NCBI GenBank assembly: GCA_020351875.1
Contig: CP070671.1
Span: forward strand, 2,265,253-2,329,252
DNA: 64,000 bases
Reading direction: 5' to 3'
Source: Chromatiales bacterium
Lineage (GTDB): Bacteria > Pseudomonadota > Gammaproteobacteria > Steroidobacterales > GCA-2729495
Shown here: positions 39,691-48,972 of the stretch, one piece after another
Numbering within the stretch: the stretch's first letter is position 1
How the letters are laid out: every line of letters begins with the position of its first letter
Notes under the pieces: generated by a model
What the model saw: the letters and a program-made list of their open reading frames with translations, nothing else
Databases searched by the model: none
Told to the model about the DNA's origin: nothing
Program-made: the position numbers and the translations under genes

Positions 39691-41877
39691 TTGAAGCTCA
39701 CTCGTCGCCGTTTGCTGGCTGGTACCGCAGTGGTCGCCGGCGGCGGCCTTGTGCTCGCGCTGGTGCGCGACGACGACGCGCCGCGGCTGGGCGCTGAGCA
39801 CGACCTGGAGCCGAACGCGTACCTGCAGGTCCGGCCCGATGGCGTGATCGTCCTGCAGGTCGACAAGATCGAGATGGGCCAGGGTGTGATGACGGGCTTC
39901 GTCACGCTGCTGGCCGAGGAACTGGGTGTCCGTCCGGAACAGGTCACGCCGCGGCATGCGCCGGTACTGTCGCTGTTCCAGACGCCGTCGCAGCTGACCG
40001 CCGAGAGCAACAGCATGCGCAGCCGGTGGGACACGGTTCGCGAGACCGGGGCCGCGGCCCGCGAGATGTTGCGCGAAGCGGCGGCCCGACGCTGGGGGGT
40101 GGCCTTCGACCGGGTCGAAGTCGGTGGCGATGCCACGCTGTTGAACGCGGAGACCGGTGAGCGGCTTGCCTACGCGGACCTTGCCAACGCGGCAGCGGAG
40201 CTGTCGGTGCCGTCGTCGCCGCCGCTGACGCCGCCCGAGCGTTATCGATGGATCGGCGGCCGGGTCCCGCGCCCGGATGCACCGGACAAGGTGACCGGCC
40301 GCACCGTGTTCGGCAGCGACGTGCGCCTGCCCGGCATGTTGACCGCTGTCGTCGCGCGTCCGTCTCGAGCCGGTGATCGACTGTTGAGTTTTGATGCCGA
40401 AGCCGTCGCCGGCCTGCCCGGCGTTCGCCATGTTGTGGAGATTTCGTCGGGCGTGGCCGTGGTGGCCGACGGTTACTGGCAGGCGCAGCAAGCCGCGTCG
40501 CGGCTCCGCGCCGAGTGGGCGGACGGTCCGCTGGCGGGCTTCGACGTGGCGGCGCTGCGGGCAGAGCAGCGGGCCCGAATCGCCGCGGGCGACGGCAAGC
40601 GCGCGCGCAACGACGGCGATGTCGACACGGGTCTGGCCGGCGCCGGACATGGCCTGGAAGCCGAGTACCGAACGCCATTCGTCGCGCACGCCACCATGGA
40701 AACCATGAACGCGACGGTGCGGCTGACGGCTGACCATTGCGAAATCTGGGCCCCGGTGCAGGCCCCGGACCTGGCCCGGCAGGTGGCCTGCGACCTGGCG
40801 GGCCTGCGCCGCGACCAGGTCGACGTGCACACGACTTTTGCCGGCGGCGGCTTCGGACGCCGCGCGATGATCGACTTTGTCGAAGAAGCCATGCAGGTCG
40901 CGATGCAGATCGACGCGCCGGTGCAACTCGTCTGGTCGCGAGAAGATGACCTGCGCCACGACTATTACCGGAGCGCGACGCTGCATCGGCTGCGCGGCGG
41001 GATCGATGCCGACGGTCAGCTGGCGGCCTGGGATCACACGCTGGTCGCGCCGGATCATACTTCGGCGATCCTGCCGATCGGGCTGGCGAGCCTCGCCCCC
41101 GAGTCCTGGTCGCGCAGTTTCACGGACCGGATTGCCGGCTGGCTGGGCCCGCTGCAGGTGAAACTGCTGGGGCCCTACCAGGCCCGTGACGGTGCGGTCA
41201 CCCTGCCGTACGCAGCACCGAACTTGCGGGTGACCTTGCACGCGCTGAACCCGCCGCTGCCGGTGGGAATCTGGCGTTCAGTGGCTAATTCCTACAACGC
41301 GTTCGTGGTGGAGTCCTTCATCGACGAACTGGCGCACCTGGCAGGTGCAGATGCGGCGGAATACCGGCGCCGGCACCTGGGCGGCGAACCGCGACACCTC
41401 GCGGTGCTGGAGCGACTGGTCGACGCGTCCGGCTGGGGCAATGCGCCGGCAGGCCGTCACCAGGGTATGGCCATTCATGCGTGCTTCGATTCCGTGGTGG
41501 GGCAGGTGGCCGAGATATCGCTTACGGCCGGGCGTATCCGCGTGCATCGCGTGACCTGCGTGGTCGACTGCGGAATCGCGATCAACCCGGATATCGTCAG
41601 CGCGCAGCTGGAAAGCGGCATCCTGTACGGGTTGAACGCGGCGCTGCACGACGAGGTAGACGTGCTGGACGGGCGCGTGCGGCAAAGCAATTTTCACGAC
41701 TACCCGATGTTGCGCATCGCGGATTCTCCTGCGATCGAAACCCATATCATCGAGTCCGCAACCCACGTGGGAGGCATTGGCGAAGCCGGCACGCCGCCCA
41801 TCGCCCCGGCGGTGGCCAACGCGGTATTTGCGGCCACGGGCCGGCGCCTGCGAGAGTTGCCCCTGCGACTGGCCTGA
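39691..41877 (+). CDS. Molybdopterin-binding aldehyde/isoquinoline oxidoreductase large subunit (IorB-like)
   Basis: 728 residues from a TTG start. A Tat signal is present (MKLTRRRLLAGTAVVAGGG), so it is exported folded with its cofactor. Then come the IorB features: GVIVLQVDKIEMGQGVMTG, PDAPDKVTGRTVFGSDV, TTFAGGGFGRRAMIDF, VGIWRSVANSYNAF and the catalytic-glutamate region GGIGEAGTPPIAPAVANAVF. Family enzymes hydroxylate aldehydes or N-heterocycles and need a small [2Fe-2S] subunit (IorA) and an electron acceptor, usually a cytochrome c; no IorA gene is adjacent. It is preceded by the signal-peptide SDR and followed 10 bases later by the yhhQ-like gene. Confidence 0.88.
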   Translation: MKLTRRRLLAGTAVVAGGGLVLALVRDDDAPRLGAEHDLEPNAYLQVRPDGVIVLQVDKIEMGQGVMTGFVTLLAEELGVRPEQVTPRHAPVLSLFQTPSQLTAESNSMRSRWDTVRETGAAAREMLREAAARRWGVAFDRVEVGGDATLLNAETGERLAYADLANAAAELSVPSSPPLTPPERYRWIGGRVPRPDAPDKVTGRTVFGSDVRLPGMLTAVVARPSRAGDRLLSFDAEAVAGLPGVRHVVEISSGVAVVADGYWQAQQAASRLRAEWADGPLAGFDVAALRAEQRARIAAGDGKRARNDGDVDTGLAGAGHGLEAEYRTPFVAHATMETMNATVRLTADHCEIWAPVQAPDLARQVACDLAGLRRDQVDVHTTFAGGGFGRRAMIDFVEEAMQVAMQIDAPVQLVWSREDDLRHDYYRSATLHRLRGGIDADGQLAAWDHTLVAPDHTSAILPIGLASLAPESWSRSFTDRIAGWLGPLQVKLLGPYQARDGAVTLPYAAPNLRVTLHALNPPLPVGIWRSVANSYNAFVVESFIDELAHLAGADAAEYRRRHLGGEPRHLAVLERLVDASGWGNAPAGRHQGMAIHACFDSVVGQVAEISLTAGRIRVHRVTCVVDCGIAINPDIVSAQLESGILYGLNAALHDEVDVLDGRVRQSNFHDYPMLRIADSPAIETHIIESATHVGGIGEAGTPPIAPAVANAVFAATGRRLRELPLRLA

Positions 41878-41887
41878 CACGAACCTG

Positions 41888-42661
41888 ATGGAAGCGCAGG
41901 ACAAAGCCGGCAAGCTGTTCGTGATCCTGTCCGGGTTTTTCCTGGTCAACGCGGTGCTCGCCGAGTTCGTCGGCATCAAGATCTTCGCGCTCGAGACCGC
42001 GCTGGGCTTCGAGCCCCTGAACTGGACGCTGTTCGGCCAGACCGGGACGCTGAATTTTACGACCGGCGTGCTGTTGTGGCCCTTCGTGTTCGTGATGACG
42101 GACGTCATCAACGAGTACTTCGGGCGCCGCGGCGTGAAGTTCATTACCTGGTTGACGATTATCCTGATCGTCTATGCATTCCTGTTCGCCTTCCTGGCGA
42201 TCAAGGTTGCGCCGGCGGACTGGTGGGTGAGTTCCTACCAGGCGCAGGGGATTCCTGACATGCAGGTGGCCTTCGCCGGTATCTTCGGCCAGGGCCTGTG
42301 GGTGATCGTCGGCTCGCTGGTGGCCTTCCTGATCGGCCAGCTGCTGGATGTCACCGTCTACCACCGTGTGCGGCGGATTACCGGTGAGAGCAAGATCTGG
42401 CTGCGGGCGACGGGTTCCACGCTGGTGTCCCAGTTCGTCGACAGCTACGTGGTGCTGTACATTGCTTTCGTGATCGGCCCGCAGAACTGGCCGCTCGATC
42501 AGTTCCTGGCAGTGGGCACGCTGAACTACAGTTACAAGTTCGCGGCGGCCATCCTGATGACACCGCTGATTTATCTCGCGCACTTCCTGATCGACCGCTA
42601 CTTGGGCGCCGATGCCGATCGCCTGAAGCTTGCGGCCAGCGAGGACCGCGGCCACTGGTAA
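41888..42661 (+). CDS. yhhQ: Queuosine precursor transporter (YhhQ/QPTR family)
   Basis: 257 residues with six transmembrane helices and the DUF165 signatures: ALVFVMTDVINEYFGRR-like VFVMTDVINEYFGRRGVK, FLIGQLLDVTVYHRVRR and TLVSQFVDSYVVLYIAF. YhhQ imports 7-cyano-7-deazaguanine or related queuosine precursors (family knowledge). The ATG at 41888 is preferred over in-frame codons that overlap the upstream gene. It sits between the molybdenum hydroxylase and the third chelatase-like gene; the functional link to either is not evident. Confidence 0.88.
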   Translation: MEAQDKAGKLFVILSGFFLVNAVLAEFVGIKIFALETALGFEPLNWTLFGQTGTLNFTTGVLLWPFVFVMTDVINEYFGRRGVKFITWLTIILIVYAFLFAFLAIKVAPADWWVSSYQAQGIPDMQVAFAGIFGQGLWVIVGSLVAFLIGQLLDVTVYHRVRRITGESKIWLRATGSTLVSQFVDSYVVLYIAFVIGPQNWPLDQFLAVGTLNYSYKFAAAILMTPLIYLAHFLIDRYLGADADRLKLAASEDRGHW

Positions 42662-42696
42662 AATACGCCTCGGCAACGATCACGATGGGAGATGTG

Positions 42697-43716
42697 ATGA
42701 AAACCGGTTTTGTGAAGATATTGATCGGCCTGCCCTTGCTGCTCGGCACGACCGCCGTAGTCAACGCGCAGACCGATCATTCCCAGCACGCGGGCCACCA
42801 CCAGATGACAGCTGAACAGCTCGCGGAGCTGCGGTCGAAGATTCAGCTGTACGACCAGTACAGCGACGAACAGATCATGGCCGGTATGGCTCGCATGAAG
42901 AACTTGTGGGGTTGGGTTGGCGATACGCCGAAGAACGGCCGCGTGGGGGTGCTTGCCCTGGCGCACGGCTTCAAGGAGAAAGGGAACCAGCAGTTCACCA
43001 CCGCCTTCGAGGAGGTCGGTGAGCAATACCCGACCACTTACGCCTTTGGCATGGCGATGATGACGTCGGAGCATATCCAGGCGGCCGTTACGAGCCTCGA
43101 GGAGGCCGGCGCGCAGACCATCATCATCCTGCCCACCACCACCGCGGATCACTCCACGCTGACCCACCAGTGGGACTACATCTTCGGGCTGGAGGAAGAA
43201 TCAGCCTACCTGGACGTGCCGCGGGTACAAACGCAGGCGCGGCTGATCTGGACGGAGACGCCCACCGCGCACCCGATCATGGCGGAGATCATGCTCGACT
43301 ACGCAAGGGAGCTGAGCCGCGACCCCGCGAACGAACTGGTCATCATCATGGGCCACGGCCCGCAAAGTGCGGAAGACAACGCGAAAGAACTCGCGATCCT
43401 GTCACGGCACGCCGACTACATCGCCCGGGAGGGCGGCTTCATGGATGTGAAGTTCGCCAATGTGCAGGACGACGCGCCGACGGAGGTGCGGGCCGGGAAC
43501 GTGGCGGTAATTCGTGGCTGGGCGCAGGACGCGCTGGACCAGGGGCACGAGGTCGTGGTCGTGACCACTGCACTGACGCAGAGCGGTGTGGTGGCAAGAA
43601 TGAAGCAGGACGTCGAAGGCGTGGCGCGCTTCAACGACAAGGGGCTGATGCAGCATCCCCGGTTCGGCGCGTGGATCGACACCGTGATCGAGACCCGGGT
43701 CGCCGACGCGAACTGA
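42697..43716 (+). CDS. Exported class II chelatase-like protein with His-rich tail, copy 3
   Basis: 339 residues from the ATG at 42697 (GGGAG ribosome site; an upstream in-frame ATG at 42685 overlaps it). Signal peptide at 1-25, then DHSQHAGHHQM, a short His/Met metal-binding-type tail. The body repeats the motifs of the other copies: LALAHGF (His90), MMTSEHIQ (His126), IILP and TADHST, then IIMGHGP (His220) and VQDDAPTEVRAGN. His spacing is 36 and 94, identical to copy 2. Unlike copies 1 and 2, the loop after the VxxP strand keeps a His (ADHST), at the place where CbiX-type enzymes have their second metal ligand, so this copy is the best candidate for retained chelation. It starts 35 bases after yhhQ. 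Confidence 0.75.
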   Translation: MKTGFVKILIGLPLLLGTTAVVNAQTDHSQHAGHHQMTAEQLAELRSKIQLYDQYSDEQIMAGMARMKNLWGWVGDTPKNGRVGVLALAHGFKEKGNQQFTTAFEEVGEQYPTTYAFGMAMMTSEHIQAAVTSLEEAGAQTIIILPTTTADHSTLTHQWDYIFGLEEESAYLDVPRVQTQARLIWTETPTAHPIMAEIMLDYARELSRDPANELVIIMGHGPQSAEDNAKELAILSRHADYIAREGGFMDVKFANVQDDAPTEVRAGNVAVIRGWAQDALDQGHEVVVVTTALTQSGVVARMKQDVEGVARFNDKGLMQHPRFGAWIDTVIETRVADAN

Positions 43717-43723
43717 CCGACGC

Positions 43724-43756
43724 GCAGGCCTCGGACAATTCGCGGCCTGCTGGTGG
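43724..43756. terminator. Weak hairpin between convergent genes
   Basis: A 7-bp stem (GCAGGCC at 43724-43730, GGCCTGC at 43744-43750) with a 13-base loop, and no T-run beyond TTATTCTTC. It lies between the convergent genes at 42697 and 43758. Terminator function is weakly supported. Confidence 0.3.
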
Positions 43757-43757
43757 C

Positions 43758-44369
43758 TTATTCTTCGGGGCGATTCGCCGCGCGCACTGACTTCACGAAA
43801 CGCTCGAACTGCGAGTCGAATTCGACGATGAAGGCCTCGTCGGCTTCAGCGCAACCGTTCACCCGTTTCGCGAACAGCGTGACGCCTTCGCCCGTGCCGT
43901 CGTCGTTGACCAGGAAAATCTGGCGGGCATAGACAGCCGGTGTCGGGTCCCAGCCGTTCTTCTGCGCGAACACCAGCAGCGGTTCGTCGCCCGCATCGAT
44001 CTGTTCCTGCGAGATTTCCACGCACCCGCTGCGGCTGGGCAGTTCCAGGCCGGCCATTTCAACCATCGCCATGCCCTCGTAGTTGATGGTTCCGGGGGCA
44101 GCGTCCGTGGTCTCCACCTCGATGATCAGGATCCGGTCCTCGTCGTAGTAACCGCCACGCGAAGTCTTGAGGTTTTCCATGCCAAAAGTGTCGTGCGTGT
44201 GCTCTGTCTTGGCCGGCGTCGCCGGGGGCGGCATCGGTATGACCAGGTTGAAGGGCCCGGTGACCAGCAGGCTGCCGTCGATGTCCAGGGTCAGGTACTG
44301 GTGGTCGGCGAAGGCAGCGGTGGCCATCAGGGCGAGGACAGCGGCGGTGATCGACAGGCGGGTTGTCAT
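43758..44369 (-). CDS. Exported hypothetical protein
   Basis: 203 residues with a signal peptide (1-21, MTTRLSITAAVLALMATAAFA). The mature part starts DHQYLTLDIDGSLLVTGPFNLVI, is acidic and beta-rich, contains a THEHTHD-like patch (KTEHTHDTFGM) and two cysteines (RSGCVE and NGCAEAD). The C-terminus is helical (FERFVKSVRA). The His/Asp patch and the convergent position next to the third chelatase-like gene make a metal-related role conceivable, but no family is recognised. Confidence 0.7.
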   Translation of the reverse strand: MTTRLSITAAVLALMATAAFADHQYLTLDIDGSLLVTGPFNLVIPMPPPATPAKTEHTHDTFGMENLKTSRGGYYDEDRILIIEVETTDAAPGTINYEGMAMVEMAGLELPSRSGCVEISQEQIDAGDEPLLVFAQKNGWDPTPAVYARQIFLVNDDGTGEGVTLFAKRVNGCAEADEAFIVEFDSQFERFVKSVRAANRPEE

Positions 44370-44504
44370 TATTCTTGAACTCCGTCAGGCAGGCAGGGGC
44401 CGCATTTTACAGGAATCCGGTGTGCGTGTTCCGGGGGCCGCAGCGCCGTGGGCTAGACTCGGGGTTTCCGAACAGGCTCACCGGGCAACACGCCCGGTCT
44501 CGAT

Positions 44505-45020
44505 GTGAAACCCGACGTGACCCCGAAGATTCGCATTGCCGAGGATGGCGACGTTCCGGCGATTACCGAGATATACAACCAGGCGGTGGCCATGCGTGCC
44601 GCCACGGCTGATCTCGAGCCGGTGTCCGTCGCCAGCCGCCGTGCATGGCTGCGCGAACACGACCCGGGTCGGTACCCGGTTTTCGTTGCCGACAGCGATG
44701 GCAAGATTATGGGCTGGTGCAGCCTCAGCCCCTATCGTCCCGGACGCATGGCCCTGCGTTACACGGCCGAGATCAGCTATTACGTCCACGAGCAGTGTCG
44801 CGGGCGTGGCGTCGCGTCCGCACTGGTGGCGCGCGCAATCGAGCGAGGCCCGCGACTGGGGCTCAAGACCCTGTTCGCCATCCTGCTCGACATGAACGCG
44901 GACAGTAGTCGCCTGCTGGAAAAATTCGGTTTCGAGCAATGGGGGCATATGCCGAAGGTCGCTGATTTCGGTGGCAGCGAGTGCGGCCACTGGTACTACG
45001 GCCGTCGGCTGGTACCGTGA
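44505..45020 (+). CDS. GNAT acetyltransferase (phosphinothricin acetyltransferase-like)
   Basis: 171 residues from a GTG start (a second GTG follows five codons later). It has GNAT motifs: IRIAEDGDVPAITEIYNQAV at the start, then GWCSLSPYRPGRMALRYTAEISYYV and the acetyl-CoA loop CRGRGVASALVARAI. The C-terminal FEQWGHMPKVADFGG is the PAT/Pat subfamily ending. These enzymes N-acetylate phosphinothricin, methionine sulfone/sulfoximine or similar amino-acid analogues. It is convergent with the DUF255 gene. Confidence 0.88.
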   Translation: MKPDVTPKIRIAEDGDVPAITEIYNQAVAMRAATADLEPVSVASRRAWLREHDPGRYPVFVADSDGKIMGWCSLSPYRPGRMALRYTAEISYYVHEQCRGRGVASALVARAIERGPRLGLKTLFAILLDMNADSSRLLEKFGFEQWGHMPKVADFGGSECGHWYYGRRLVP

Positions 45021-45036
45021 GTCGCCGTTGTGCTGG

Positions 45037-47106
45037 CTAGGTGGCCGGGGTCTTGTCAGCTTCCGACAGGGCTGCCGCGAGTTCGTCGATGGTCGCAACC
45101 GGCGCGCTGCAATGCGTGCCCTGGCAGACGTAGGCGACGGTTTCATCGCGGGGCGCGCGATCGGCCAGAGCGCCGGGCAGTTTTGTCGCATCGGCGGGAA
45201 TCGCGTAAACCAGCTGTCGCGGTGCATACAGTCCATCGAGTTGCCGCGCCCATTGCCGCGCGTCGTCCGCGGCACCCCGAATGACCACGATCACCGGTTC
45301 CTGCAGGTATTCCTCCAACGCGTTGACGAGGCTCGCGTGGCCGTGAGGGAACTCGCTCATCGGTTGCCAGCCGGCACGCAGCGTGCGTTCTGCGGCGTCG
45401 AGGTAGCGCGTGTGTCCGAGTAAGTGGCCCAGGCGATTCAGTGCCAGCGCGGCGACGGCGTTGCCCGCCGGCAGGGATTCGTCGGCAAAGGGCCGGGAGC
45501 GGTGCATCAGGGTCTCGTGATCGTTCGCGGTGAAGAAAAAGCCGCCGCGCGCCTGGTCTTCGAAACGCCCGATCAGCTCGTCGGCGAGCCAGGTGGCGAA
45601 CGCCAGGTGCCCGGCGTCCCAGCGGGCCTGCAGCAGTTCGAGCAACGCGTCGAGCAGGAACGCATGGTCGTCGAGATAGGCGGGGAACCGCGACTGACCA
45701 TCCTTGTGCACGGCCATCAGCTGACCGTCCACGACCATCTCGTTGCGGATGAAGTCAGTTGCATGGGCCGCGATCAGTGCAAGGTCGTCGCGGTTCAGGG
45801 CCCGGGCCGCGATGGCCAGCCCGCGGATCATCAGGCCATTCCAGCTCGCAATGATCTTGTCATCCAGACCGGGCCACACGCGGCCCTCGCGCACGGCCAG
45901 CAGTTTCGACCGCGCCGTGTCCAGCAGGCGCCGGGCGGCCGACTCGCTGACACCGCTTGCCTTCGCAGCGTCGGCCAGCGGACTGTGCACGCGCAGGTGC
46001 CAGTGGCCTTCGAAGTTGGCCGGCTGGTCGAGGCCGAAATGCGCGGCCAGCACCGCGTACTCATCCGCGGCGAGCTGCTTGCGCACCTCATCCGGTGTCC
46101 ACACGTAGAACTTGCCTTCTTCGCCTTCGGAGTCGGCATCCAGCGTGGAATAGAACGCACCACCTGGTGCGTGCATGTCGCGCACGACCCAGTCTGCCGT
46201 TTCGTTGGCCACACGCCGGTAGGCTTCGTCGCCGCTCACGAGCCACATCTGTGCGTACAGCGCGAGCAGTGGGCCGTTGTCGTACAGCATTTTCTCGAAG
46301 TGCGGGATTTCCCAATACGCGTCTACCGAGTAGCGGCAGAAGCCACCACCCAGCTGGTCGTAGATACCGCCTTCGGCCATTCGTGTCAGTGTCAGTGCGA
46401 CGGCATACAGGGCCTGCGTATCGGGTTCGCTCGTGTGCGCGCCGGCCCGCCAGTGGCGCAGCAAGCGCTCCAGGCTCGATGTGTGGGGAAACTTCGGCGC
46501 GGTGCCCATGCCGCCGTTTTCGTGGTCCAGCTGCTGCAGAAAGGTGTCGCGGGCCTGGGCAAGCGGGGCGTCGTTGAGTTCGCCGCTCTCGGGGTTACCG
46601 GCCTCGAGTCGTTCGAACGCGTCGTGCAGGGCTTGCCCGTGCTCCCGGATCTCCTCGCGATTGTCCTGGTAGTAGGCGGCCACTTTGCGCAGCAGGTCCG
46701 GAAAGCCTGGCATGCCGTGGCGCGGGGTGTTCGGGAAATAGGTGCCGCCGAAGAACGGCCGCAGGCTGTCCGGGTCGAGGAACATGGTCAGCGGCCAGCC
46801 ACCCGGCCGCCGCGCGATGAGCTGGTGCGCCGTCTGGTAAATACGGTCGAGATCCGGCCGTTCTTCGCGGTCGACCTTGATGTTCACGAACAGCTCGTTC
46901 ATCAGCGCGCCGATGTCCGGGTCTTCGAAGGACTCGTGGGCCATCACGTGGCACCAGTGGCACGCGGAGTAGCCCACGGACAACAAAATCGGCCGCCCGG
47001 TATCCCGCGCGGCAGCCAGGGCCGCGTCATCCCAAGGCTGCCAGTCCACCGGGTTGTCCGCGTGTTGCAGCAGGTAGGGGCTGGTTTCGCCGGCCAGTCG
47101 GTTCAT
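45037..47106 (-). CDS. Thioredoxin-domain protein of the SPATA20/YyaL (DUF255) family
   Basis: 689 residues, normal for the family. The N-terminal domain has [21 protein letters not shown] and the CxxC of [13 protein letters not shown] (thioredoxin-like active site), then [16 protein letters not shown] and [12 protein letters not shown]. An alpha/alpha-barrel resembling N-acylglucosamine epimerases and glycosidases follows ([51 protein letters not shown]). The family is widely conserved and its activity is not firmly known. No signal peptide, so cytoplasmic. Divergent from lgt with 158 bases between. Confidence 0.92.
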   Translation of the reverse strand: MNRLAGETSPYLLQHADNPVDWQPWDDAALAAARDTGRPILLSVGYSACHWCHVMAHESFEDPDIGALMNELFVNIKVDREERPDLDRIYQTAHQLIARRPGGWPLTMFLDPDSLRPFFGGTYFPNTPRHGMPGFPDLLRKVAAYYQDNREEIREHGQALHDAFERLEAGNPESGELNDAPLAQARDTFLQQLDHENGGMGTAPKFPHTSSLERLLRHWRAGAHTSEPDTQALYAVALTLTRMAEGGIYDQLGGGFCRYSVDAYWEIPHFEKMLYDNGPLLALYAQMWLVSGDEAYRRVANETADWVVRDMHAPGGAFYSTLDADSEGEEGKFYVWTPDEVRKQLAADEYAVLAAHFGLDQPANFEGHWHLRVHSPLADAAKASGVSESAARRLLDTARSKLLAVREGRVWPGLDDKIIASWNGLMIRGLAIAARALNRDDLALIAAHATDFIRNEMVVDGQLMAVHKDGQSRFPAYLDDHAFLLDALLELLQARWDAGHLAFATWLADELIGRFEDQARGGFFFTANDHETLMHRSRPFADESLPAGNAVAALALNRLGHLLGHTRYLDAAERTLRAGWQPMSEFPHGHASLVNALEEYLQEPVIVVIRGAADDARQWARQLDGLYAPRQLVYAIPADATKLPGALADRAPRDETVAYVCQGTHCSAPVATIDELAAALSEADKTPAT

Positions 47107-47264
47107 GTGTCGTTACCTGCATCTGCCGGGGTCTGGGGCCGGATGGTCAACAATCGTGCCAGGCCTTTGCCGCCAGGGACTGCCAGTCTACCCCTTCGCT
47201 GTGGTGTGGGCCCGCGGCTGGCAGCCGGCTTGGCCGCCTTCCACCGGCCCCGTAGACTTGCCGC

Positions 47265-48059
47265 ATGTGGGAATACTCGGGTTTCGATCCCGTCGCGATA
47301 CAACTGGGTCCGCTGGCCATTCGCTGGTACGGACTGATGTACCTGGTGGGCTTCGTCGGTGGCTGGTGGCTGCTGCGTCGCCGCGCGCTGCGCGGGCGCG
47401 CACCGGTCACGCCCGCGCAGGTCGACGACATCCTGTTCTACATTGCGCTCGGCGTGATTCTCGGCGGGCGCATTGGCTACGTGCTGTTCTACGGTTGGCA
47501 GGATCTCGTCGCAGACCCGTGGAGCCTGTTCAGGATCTGGGAGGGCGGCATGTCCTTCCACGGCGGGTTCCTCGGTGTGCTGGTCGCCGTCACGATATTC
47601 GCGCGCACCCACGGGCTGCGCTTCTGGACCGTGATCGACGCGGTGGCGCCGGTGGTGACCATCGGTCTCGGTGCCGGCCGCCTGGGCAACTTCATCAACG
47701 GCGAGCTGTGGGGCCGGGTGACCGATGTGCCGTGGGCATTCATCGTCGCCGGCCAGCCGCGACACCCGTCCCAGCTCTACGAGGCCTTCCTCGAGGGCGT
47801 GGTGCTGTTCGTGGTGTTGTGGACCTTTTCGGCGAAACCGCGGCCGACTATGGCCGTATCGGCGCTGTTCCTGATCGGCTACGGTACGTTCCGAACGCTG
47901 GTGGAATTCGTGCGCCTGCCCGATGAGCACATCGGCTACCTCGCCTTCGGCTGGCTCACGATGGGGCACGTGCTGACGATACCGATGATTCTTGCCGGCT
48001 GCGTGCTGATGTGGCTTGCTTATCGCAACCCGCAGACGGCGGCGCCTTCGACCACCTGA
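47265..48059 (+). CDS. lgt: Prolipoprotein diacylglyceryl transferase
   Basis: 264 residues with seven membrane helices. Diagnostic motifs are [31 protein letters not shown] (essential His) and the Lgt signature [18 protein letters not shown], followed by [13 protein letters not shown]. It transfers diacylglycerol from phosphatidylglycerol to the lipobox Cys, the first step of lipoprotein maturation needed by the lipoproteins in this window. It is followed by thyA after 20 bases, the usual gammaproteobacterial pairing. Confidence 0.97.
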   Translation: MWEYSGFDPVAIQLGPLAIRWYGLMYLVGFVGGWWLLRRRALRGRAPVTPAQVDDILFYIALGVILGGRIGYVLFYGWQDLVADPWSLFRIWEGGMSFHGGFLGVLVAVTIFARTHGLRFWTVIDAVAPVVTIGLGAGRLGNFINGELWGRVTDVPWAFIVAGQPRHPSQLYEAFLEGVVLFVVLWTFSAKPRPTMAVSALFLIGYGTFRTLVEFVRLPDEHIGYLAFGWLTMGHVLTIPMILAGCVLMWLAYRNPQTAAPSTT

Positions 48060-48079
48060 ACCGGAGAATAGGACAGACA

Positions 48080-48874
48080 GTGCAGCAATACCTGGACTTG
48101 ATGCGGCGCGCGCGGGATGCAGGCGCGCGCAAGGATGACCGCACCGGCACCGGTACGCTGAGCGTGTTCGGCCACCAGATGCGTTTCGACCTGCGCCAGG
48201 GTTTCCCGCTGGTGACGACGAAGAAACTCCACTTGCGGTCCATCATTCACGAACTGCTGTGGTTCCTGCGTGGCGACACCAACGTGGCCTACCTGCACGA
48301 GCACAACGTCACCATCTGGGACGAGTGGGCGGACGAGAACGGGAACCTGGGGCCCGTTTACGGTGCGCAGTGGCGCTCGTGGCCAACGCCGGACGGCCGG
48401 CAGGTGGACCAGGTCACCGAGGTGATCGAGATGCTGCGCCGCGATCCGAATTCCCGTCGCATCCTGGTCAGCGCGTGGAACGTGGGCGAACTGGACCAGA
48501 TGGCGCTAATGCCCTGCCACTGCCTGTTCCAGTTCTACGTGGCCGACGGCCGGCTGTCCTGCCAGCTCTATCAACGCAGCGCTGACATCTTTCTCGGTGT
48601 GCCCTTTAACATTGCGTCCTACGCGTTGCTGACGCACCTGGTTGCCCAGCAAACCGATCTGCAGGTCGGGGACTTCATCTGGACCGGCGGCGACTGCCAC
48701 CTGTACCTGAATCACCTCGAGCAGGCCAGCGAACAGCTGCAGCGGGAGCCGTTGCCGCTGCCGCGCCTGGCGATACATCGCCGCCCGCCGTCGATCTTCG
48801 ACTACCGGTTCGACGACTTCGAGATTCTCGGCTACGAGTCGCATCCGCATATCAAGGCGGCGGTGGCGGTTTAG
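48080..48874 (+). CDS. thyA: Thymidylate synthase
   Basis: 264 residues from GTG, the same length as the E. coli enzyme. I chose this start because [15 protein letters not shown] aligns with the usual N-terminus; the frame is open further upstream. Motifs: [30 protein letters not shown], the catalytic cysteine in [34 protein letters not shown] and GDCHLYLNH. It makes dTMP from dUMP with methylenetetrahydrofolate. It ends 8 bases before a REP-type inverted repeat. Confidence 0.97.
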   Translation: MQQYLDLMRRARDAGARKDDRTGTGTLSVFGHQMRFDLRQGFPLVTTKKLHLRSIIHELLWFLRGDTNVAYLHEHNVTIWDEWADENGNLGPVYGAQWRSWPTPDGRQVDQVTEVIEMLRRDPNSRRILVSAWNVGELDQMALMPCHCLFQFYVADGRLSCQLYQRSADIFLGVPFNIASYALLTHLVAQQTDLQVGDFIWTGGDCHLYLNHLEQASEQLQREPLPLPRLAIHRRPPSIFDYRFDDFEILGYESHPHIKAAVAV

Positions 48875-48881
48875 GAACCAG

Positions 48882-48963
48882 GAATCGCGGCTGAAGCCGC
48901 TCCTACCATGGCGCCTTCCTGCCTACGGGAACCCACCCGTAGGAGCGGCTTCAGCCGCGATTC
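48882..48963. repeat. REP-type inverted repeat pair (REPIN-like)
   Basis: Two 24-base arms, 48882-48905 and 48940-48963, are perfect reverse complements, separated by 34 bases. The core GTAGGAGCGGCTTCAGCCGC belongs to the well-known gammaproteobacterial REP class (GGAGCGGC-TTC-AGCCGC), each arm itself able to form a hairpin. Such pairs are mobilised by RAYT transposases and often sit at gene ends, where they affect mRNA stability. It lies between thyA and the convergent apaH. No RAYT gene is in the window. Confidence 0.85.
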
Positions 48964-48972
48964 ATTCGCGAT

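Noticed and set aside
45424-47337. Long plus-strand open frame opposite the DUF255 gene
   Set aside because: The minus-strand frame has the full conserved DUF255/SPATA20 sequence; the plus frame is a shadow without recognisable domains.
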